NCBI GenBank assembly: GCA_903911805.1
Contig: CAIWET010000181.1
Location: 1-10,555, forward strand
Reading direction: 5' to 3'
DNA length: 10,555 nucleotides
Source: an uncultured Ignavibacteria bacterium
GTDB taxonomy: Bacteria > Bacteroidota > Ignavibacteria > Kapaibacteriales > UBA2268
Shown here: piece by piece, positions 6,776 to 10,555 of the stretch
Position numbering within the stretch: position 1 is the stretch's first letter
How the letters are laid out: every line of letters begins with the position of its first letter
Translations under genes and position numbers: made by a program
The notes under the pieces: generated by a model
The model's input: the letters and a program-made list of their open reading frames with translations, nothing else
Told to the model about the DNA's origin: nothing
The model's database searches: none

Positions 6776-8170
6776 ATGAAAACGTTGATTTTTATTTTTG
6801 TTTTTATCTCTTCATTAGTGAACGGACTTTCTCAAGAATTTGATTTTGGTAATGTCAAAAATCTTAAAGTGGATGACAATAGTTTTATAGTAGAATCTAT
6901 TACGATTTATTCTGATAAAAATGAGAGACATTCATACACTTACGACAAAAAGGGCAACCGCACCAAAGACCTTGATGAATTATTTGTAAATGAACAATGG
7001 ACAAATAATAATCTAATTGAATACTCCTACAATTCTGATGGTAAACTCCAATCCGAAACAACAGAATTTTGGGACAATACCGAATGGATAAATCTAAAAA
7101 GATTTACTTATACATATAATTCAAATGGAAGCATTTTAGTAACTAATTTTGAAACCTGGTATAATAATAATTGGGACTCCGAGTATAGAACTACAAATAT
7201 ATATGATTCTGGAAATTTCCTTACTTCTACTCTTACTGAAGATTGGACAGGTTCAAAATGGGTAGGAAGAAATTTATATACTTATACTTTTAATAAAAAT
7301 GGTTCTAAAACCTCCAAACTTTTTGAAGTATGGGTTGGCGGGATTAAAGAAAATAGAAATAGAACGCTCTTTTATTTCGATTCTTTAAATCAACTTTCTT
7401 ATTATGATTATGAAGAATGGTTGGATAGCAAATGGAAATCTGCAAACCGTCTAAATTTCACTTATGATAAAAATGGAAATAATACTATTTCTTTGAAATC
7501 TCTATGGAATGATACAACTTGGGTAAATAGCACAAGATATACATATAATTATGATTTGAATAGAAATTTAAAGTCATATTTATATGAATCATTCTCAGTT
7601 GGAAAATGGGTTACTAACTCATTATACTCATACACATATAATGCCAAGCAAAAAATGCTAACCTCTCTATATCAAGACTGGGACAATGGTGGTTTTGTTA
7701 ATGTAAATCGCCAAACATATACATACAATACAGATGGAAATTTGATCTCTGGTTATAATGAAATAAATAAGGCTTGGAAATGGGCAGAAGGCTATGGAAC
7801 TCTTTATTTTGATGATCCACATAATCTTGCGTCAAGTAGTTTTAGTGGAACTAAAATCGAATTAACCTGGAGAATTTATAGCGATGTTAAAGCTGATGAA
7901 AATACAAATAATTCGATAAATATATTTCCAAATCCAGCAAGTGATTATCTTGAAATATCCTTTAATTCCCACTCTATTAAGATGGGGCTTGGGGGTGTGT
8001 CCTTTGAAATCTTCAACGTCTACGGAGAAAATACCACCCCGTCAAACCTTTCAGGTTTGCCACCCCTCCTTGCTAAGGAGGGGAATTTAAAGATAGATAT
8101 TTCAAATCTTCCTGCTGGAATATATTTCATTAAGATTGGCGATAATTTTCAGAAATTTGTAAAGATTTAA
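6776..8170 (+). CDS. Secreted YTY...W tandem-repeat protein with T9SS sorting domain
   Basis: A 464-residue exported protein. Residues 1-19 are a signal peptide (MKTLIFIFVFISSLVNGLS). Residues about 51-340 contain roughly ten tandem units of 28-30 residues with the pattern [RL]-x-YTYnxxGnxxs...E-x-W...W-vn-x, starting near R51, L80, R109, Y137, L167, R196, R225, R254, L283 and R312. They resemble the YTYDANGN-type units in many Bacteroidota surface proteins and are distantly YD/RHS-like. Residues about 380-464 are a T9SS sorting domain (NIFPNPASDYLEIS...EIFNVYGEN...KIDISNLPAGIYFIKIG...KFVKI). Inside it, residues 420-436 are encoded by a 51-bp palindromic repeat (8033-8083), which makes this domain longer there than the one at 1770-2000. 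The frame stays open and the C-terminal strand is intact, so the gene looks functional. The function of the repeat region is unknown; adhesion or a surface-structural role is inference. Confidence 0.85.
   Translation: MKTLIFIFVFISSLVNGLSQEFDFGNVKNLKVDDNSFIVESITIYSDKNERHSYTYDKKGNRTKDLDELFVNEQWTNNNLIEYSYNSDGKLQSETTEFWDNTEWINLKRFTYTYNSNGSILVTNFETWYNNNWDSEYRTTNIYDSGNFLTSTLTEDWTGSKWVGRNLYTYTFNKNGSKTSKLFEVWVGGIKENRNRTLFYFDSLNQLSYYDYEEWLDSKWKSANRLNFTYDKNGNNTISLKSLWNDTTWVNSTRYTYNYDLNRNLKSYLYESFSVGKWVTNSLYSYTYNAKQKMLTSLYQDWDNGGFVNVNRQTYTYNTDGNLISGYNEINKAWKWAEGYGTLYFDDPHNLASSSFSGTKIELTWRIYSDVKADENTNNSINIFPNPASDYLEISFNSHSIKMGLGGVSFEIFNVYGENTTPSNLSGLPPLLAKEGNLKIDISNLPAGIYFIKIGDNFQKFVKI
8033..8083 (+). 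repeat. 51-bp two-hairpin palindromic element inside the T9SS domain coding sequence
   Basis: Head ACCACCCC (8033-8040); hairpin 1 with arms CAAACCT/AGGTTTG (8043-8049 with 8053-8059, 3-nt loop); hairpin 2 with perfect 9-bp arms CCCCTCCTT/AAGGAGGGG (8063-8071 with 8075-8083, 3-nt loop). The head and hairpin 2 arms equal those of the intergenic copies at 2160-2210 and 2335-2385 on the other strand; hairpin 1 has a different sequence but the same 7-bp arm length. It is exactly 17 codons, in frame, encoding TTPSNLSGLPPLLAKEG. By count 30 of its 51 bases are G or C, against a visibly AT-rich gene. Confidence 0.88.
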
Positions 8171-8189
8171 TATTTCCGAATATTAAATA

Positions 8190-8229
8190 AAAAAGCACCC
8201 AAAAAGTTTTTTGTCTAACTTTTTGGGTG
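8190..8229 (-). terminator. Terminator in the convergent spacer, oriented for pepF
   Basis: A perfect 13-bp stem, CACCCAAAAAGTT (8196-8208) with AACTTTTTGGGTG (8217-8229), 8-nt loop. On the minus strand it is followed by C and six T residues (plus-strand A-run at 8189-8194), so it best fits termination of the peptidase transcript about 200 bp after its stop codon. On the plus strand no T-run follows, but the stem may still stabilise the 3' end of the transcript of the 6776-8170 gene, whose stop is 25 bp upstream. Confidence 0.7.
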
Positions 8230-8298
8230 ATGTTCACATAAGCGTCTATACAATATATTATTCCAGTATAGTTTTCAACTCCATTTATAAGATTGGAT

Positions 8299-8327
8299 GT
8301 CAAAATGTGTATTTTACACGTTTTGAC
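8299..8327. repeat. Inverted repeat in the convergent spacer
   Basis: Arms GTCAAAATGTGTA (8299-8311) and TACACGTTTTGAC (8315-8327) pair over 13 positions with a single mismatch or G-U pair and a 3-nt loop. No T-run follows on either strand, so it is not a standard terminator. It would lie in the 3' untranslated part of the peptidase transcript if that ends at 8190. A weaker inverted repeat, CTATAC/GTATAG, lies at 8246-8271. Role unknown. Confidence 0.6.
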
Positions 8328-8357
8328 TTAGGTTGTAACTTTTTCAAAATAAAGAGT

Positions 8358-8383
8358 CCACCCCCTACCCCCGCCAGCGGGGG
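8358..8383. repeat. Short GC-rich palindromic element related to the 51-bp family
   Basis: CCACCCCC head (8358-8365), TA, then arms CCCCCGC/GCGGGGG (8368-8374 with 8377-8383, 2-nt loop in perfect pairing). It is strongly GC-rich within an AT-rich spacer. The CCACCCC head followed by a C/G hairpin parallels the 51-bp elements but with one hairpin only. On the plus strand one frame reads PPPTPASGGQ without stop, inside a non-coding region. Confidence 0.7.
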
Positions 8384-8430
8384 ACAAATAAATAACCCTT
8401 TCTTTAAGTCCCTGTACTTTTAAAAAAAAA

Positions 8431-10287
8431 TTATTTTATCATTTCTTCTAATTGGTCTAAATATTTATTGGCTTTATTGATTAAAGATAATATTGGTGCA
8501 TCTGTGCTCATATCCACACCAGCTTTTTTCAAGATATTTATTGGAAAATCATTTCCACCTGAGGATAAAAATACTAAATATTTATCAATTGCAGGTTGTC
8601 CTTCTTTTTTAATATTCTCTACCAATGCTGTTGATGCTGCCATTGAGGTGGCATATTGATAAACATAAAAGTTATAATCAAATAAATGATGAATTCTAGC
8701 CCAAGATAATTTTTCTTCATTATCCATAATCATATCTTTGCCCCAATGTTTCATATATCCAGCACCGAATAAATCAGATAATTGCTCAGCTGATAAGATT
8801 TCGCCTTTTTCAGCTTTTTCGTGAGTAAGCATTTCAAATTCTGCAAATTGTGTTTGACGGAAAAAAGTAGTTTGAATATGGGTTAAAAACTGTTCGATTA
8901 ACGCCATTTTTTCTTCTTTTGTAGTAGAATGATCAATTAAATAATCCAAAAGTAATGATTCATTAGCAGTGGAAGCAACTTCAGCTACAAAAGTTGGATA
9001 ATCTCTATAATGATATGGTTGAGTTTTTTCTGTAAAGAATGAGTGCATATTATGACCAACCTCGTGAACCAAAGTAAAGAGGTCGTCTGTTGTATTATTC
9101 CAATTCAATAAAATGAATGGGTGTGGACCTGATCCTGAACTATTTGAATAAGCACCAGACCTTTTGCCTTCAGTTTCATATACGTCTATCCAACGATTTT
9201 CAAACCCTTTTTTTACACCATTGATGTATTCTTCGCCAAGTGGACTTAGTGCATCTATAACAAGCTTTACAGCTGTTTCGTAGTCATATTTCTTCTCAAC
9301 TGATGGGAATAATGTAACGTAAGTATCATAAGGATGGAATTCGTCTAATTTGAGAACTCTTTTTTTAATTGCTCCCCATCTTTGTAAAGTTTTAACGTTT
9401 TCGTTAACAGCTTTAATTAAATTTGTATATACCGAAACTGGTATATTTTCAGGATAAGTTACTGATTCCAAAGCTGAAGAATAATTCCTAACTTTTGCGT
9501 TAGTAATTCTTTCTTTCACTCTTGCATTATATAATGAAGCCATTGTCCCAATTAATTGCTGATAAGGCACATAAGTTGCTTTGTAAACGTTTTTTCTGAA
9601 ATTTCTATCTAATGAATAGAGACCTGATCTATATCTTCCCTGTGAAACCTGAAAATCTTTTCCTTCGGCATCTTTAATTGTTGGGAAAGGAAGTTCAGCA
9701 TCATTTAAAATGCTATAAGTGTTTTCAATTGATTGAAAAACAGGTCCATAGGCAGCTAATAATTTTTCTTGTTCAACTGGCAAAGTATGATTTTTCATTC
9801 TCATTATTTTTTCAATTTTGAATTTATAATCATTCAATTTTGGTTGTTCTTTGATGAATTTTGCAAGTGTTTTCTCATCAATTGTTTGTATTTCAACGCT
9901 AATATATGAGGTTAATGAGCTAAAATCTGAGAGCAATTGCTGAGCTTTTTCATACATTTTCATAAACTCTGCATTGTTCAAATCAGTATCTTTGCCCAAT
10001 GTAGTATAAAAATATAGTTTCACTATTCTTGCATCAAGATTTGCAAGGAGATTCATACAATCGAGCAATTCTTTAGAAGAACTTGAGATTTTTCCTTGGA
10101 ATTTAGAGATATTGCTCATATATGCTTTCATCGAATTCATTTCGCTGCTCCAGGCATCATTAGAAAGATATACATCGCCAAGATTCCATTTATATTTATC
10201 CTGTATTTCACTTCTTTTGGGAAGGCTTTGAGAGTTTAATGTCATATTAAAAACAATTAAAAGTAAAACAAAAGTTAATTTTTTCAT
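8431..10287 (-). CDS. Exported M3-family zinc metallopeptidase, oligoendopeptidase F-like
   Basis: A 618-residue peptidase predicted to hydrolyse oligopeptides. Residues 1-19 form a signal peptide (MKKLTFVLLLIVFNMTLNS) with no lipobox cysteine, placing the enzyme in the periplasm or outside the cell rather than the cytoplasm. The mature part begins with the PepF-type WNLGDVY segment (35-41). The catalytic domain contains KRSGAYSN (375-382), PFILLNWNNTTDDLFTLVHE (390-409) with the zinc motif HEVGH (H408, E409, H412), the third zinc ligand expected at E436 in TFVAEVAST, and the conserved tyrosine-rich DYNFYVYQYATS (537-548). Length matches the usual 560-620 plus signal peptide, and all catalytic residues are present. 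AGGA at 10293-10296 lies five bases before the ATG. It has its own probable promoter and faces the 6776-8170 gene convergently. Confidence 0.93.
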   Translation of the reverse strand: MKKLTFVLLLIVFNMTLNSQSLPKRSEIQDKYKWNLGDVYLSNDAWSSEMNSMKAYMSNISKFQGKISSSSKELLDCMNLLANLDARIVKLYFYTTLGKDTDLNNAEFMKMYEKAQQLLSDFSSLTSYISVEIQTIDEKTLAKFIKEQPKLNDYKFKIEKIMRMKNHTLPVEQEKLLAAYGPVFQSIENTYSILNDAELPFPTIKDAEGKDFQVSQGRYRSGLYSLDRNFRKNVYKATYVPYQQLIGTMASLYNARVKERITNAKVRNYSSALESVTYPENIPVSVYTNLIKAVNENVKTLQRWGAIKKRVLKLDEFHPYDTYVTLFPSVEKKYDYETAVKLVIDALSPLGEEYINGVKKGFENRWIDVYETEGKRSGAYSNSSGSGPHPFILLNWNNTTDDLFTLVHEVGHNMHSFFTEKTQPYHYRDYPTFVAEVASTANESLLLDYLIDHSTTKEEKMALIEQFLTHIQTTFFRQTQFAEFEMLTHEKAEKGEILSAEQLSDLFGAGYMKHWGKDMIMDNEEKLSWARIHHLFDYNFYVYQYATSMAASTALVENIKKEGQPAIDKYLVFLSSGGNDFPINILKKAGVDMSTDAPILSLINKANKYLDQLEEMIK

Positions 10288-10317
10288 AAAATTCCTAAAT
10301 TAATATTAATACTAATG

Positions 10318-10346
10318 CAAATTTAACAAAAACTAAATAATTCAAA
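10318..10346 (-). promoter_or_regulatory. Probable promoter of the M3 peptidase gene
   Basis: On the minus strand TTTG (10343-10346), a 17-bp spacer, and TAAATTTG (10318-10325), an exact match to the Bacteroidota TTTG...TAnnTTTG promoter consensus. It predicts a start about 20-25 bp before the ATG at 10287, a short leader containing the AGGA site. Confidence 0.6.
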
Positions 10347-10424
10347 GGAAATAAATTTTGATTAACAAAGACTAGAAATAAAAAAATGGATTTGATAAAT
10401 TATATAAGCTTGTTTATAATTAAA

Positions 10425-10458
10425 AGTGGGAAAGATTTAATTAAAAATATTTCCCACT
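10425..10458 (-). terminator. Candidate terminator of the partial T9SS-tailed gene
   Basis: A 9-bp perfect stem AGTGGGAAA (10425-10433) with TTTCCCACT (10450-10458) and a 16-nt AT-rich loop, 22 bp beyond the stop of the gene entering from the right edge. On the minus strand the stem runs into TTTAATTATA, so the T-tract is short. The position supports a terminator; the long loop and weak tail lower confidence. Confidence 0.5.
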
Positions 10459-10479
10459 CAAATAATTTTATAAAAAATA

Positions 10480-10555
10480 TTATTTCTTTATAACAATTTT
10501 CTTTATTATAAATTTATCACTTTCGCAATCTTCGATTTTTAAGAAATAAACACCA
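10480..10555 (-). CDS. 3' end of a T9SS-sorted protein (partial)
   Basis: Reading into the window on the minus strand from its right edge gives 24 codons and a TAA stop at 10480-10482: GVYFLKIEDCESDKF, then IIKKIVIKK. This is the terminal strand pair of a T9SS type A sorting domain (G-[IV]-Y-[FL]-[LI]-K-I ... KKIV-[IK]), comparable with GIYLIKIGNRFEKFVKM and GIYFIKIGDNFQKFVKI in the two complete T9SS proteins here, though the tail is basic and diverged. The rest of the gene lies outside the window, so product and start are unknown. Confidence 0.75.
   Translation of the reverse strand, partial: GVYFLKIEDCESDKFIIKKIVIKK

Noticed and set aside
6776..8170. RHS/YD-repeat polymorphic toxin
   Set aside because: The units are YD-like only in part; there is no RHS core DPxGx-type motif, no toxin tip and no immunity gene, and the protein ends in a T9SS sorting domain.
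8211..8423. 70-codon plus-strand open frame
   Set aside because: It begins with a non-ATG codon inside the 13-bp stem and runs through two inverted repeats and the GC-rich palindrome; no domain or ribosome site was seen.
8468..8659. 63-codon plus-strand open frame
   Set aside because: Antisense shadow of the C-terminal part of the M3 peptidase gene.

Overview
The window is AT-rich chromosomal DNA, most likely from a member of the Bacteroidota or a close relative in the FCB group. The evidence is three proteins ending in type IX secretion (T9SS) C-terminal sorting domains, a DUF3078-like outer-membrane barrel, an FbaB-type aldolase, and Bacteroidota-style TAnnTTTG promoter matches. Lineage below phylum is not resolved; Ignavibacteria- or Kapabacteria-like groups are possible. 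Shine-Dalgarno-like purine tracts precede four of the five complete genes whose upstream sequence is visible, which is more than is typical for classical Bacteroidia.

Layout. Bases 3-2000 (+) encode a secreted Asp-box/Ycf48-like repeat protein with a T9SS tail. Bases 2001-2392 hold a non-coding array of two diverged tandem units, each ending in a 51-bp two-hairpin element. A strong minus-strand terminator (2393-2431) follows, then class I fructose-bisphosphate aldolase fbaB (2456-3520, -) and a long RelA/SpoT homologue (3608-5644, -), which may be co-transcribed. Divergent from these is an outer-membrane barrel gene (5761-6645, +), then a secreted protein made of about ten 29-residue YTY...W repeats with a T9SS tail (6776-8170, +). 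A 260-bp convergent spacer contains several hairpins and a short GC-rich palindrome. An exported M3-family (PepF-like) metallopeptidase follows (8431-10287, -). The window ends in the last 24 codons of another T9SS-tailed protein (10480-10555, -).

The genes do not form one obvious pathway: they mix cell-surface/exported proteins with central carbon metabolism and stringent-response nucleotide signalling.

The most interesting signal is a family of GC-rich palindromic repeats. Two 51-bp copies lie between genes, and a third 51-bp copy lies in frame inside the T9SS sorting domain of the 6776-8170 gene, encoding 17 residues. Its first hairpin differs in sequence from the other copies but keeps its base pairing. 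A shorter relative lies at 8358-8383. The second notable point is that the RelA/SpoT homologue has lost most HD-hydrolase residues and has substitutions in the synthetase G-loop.
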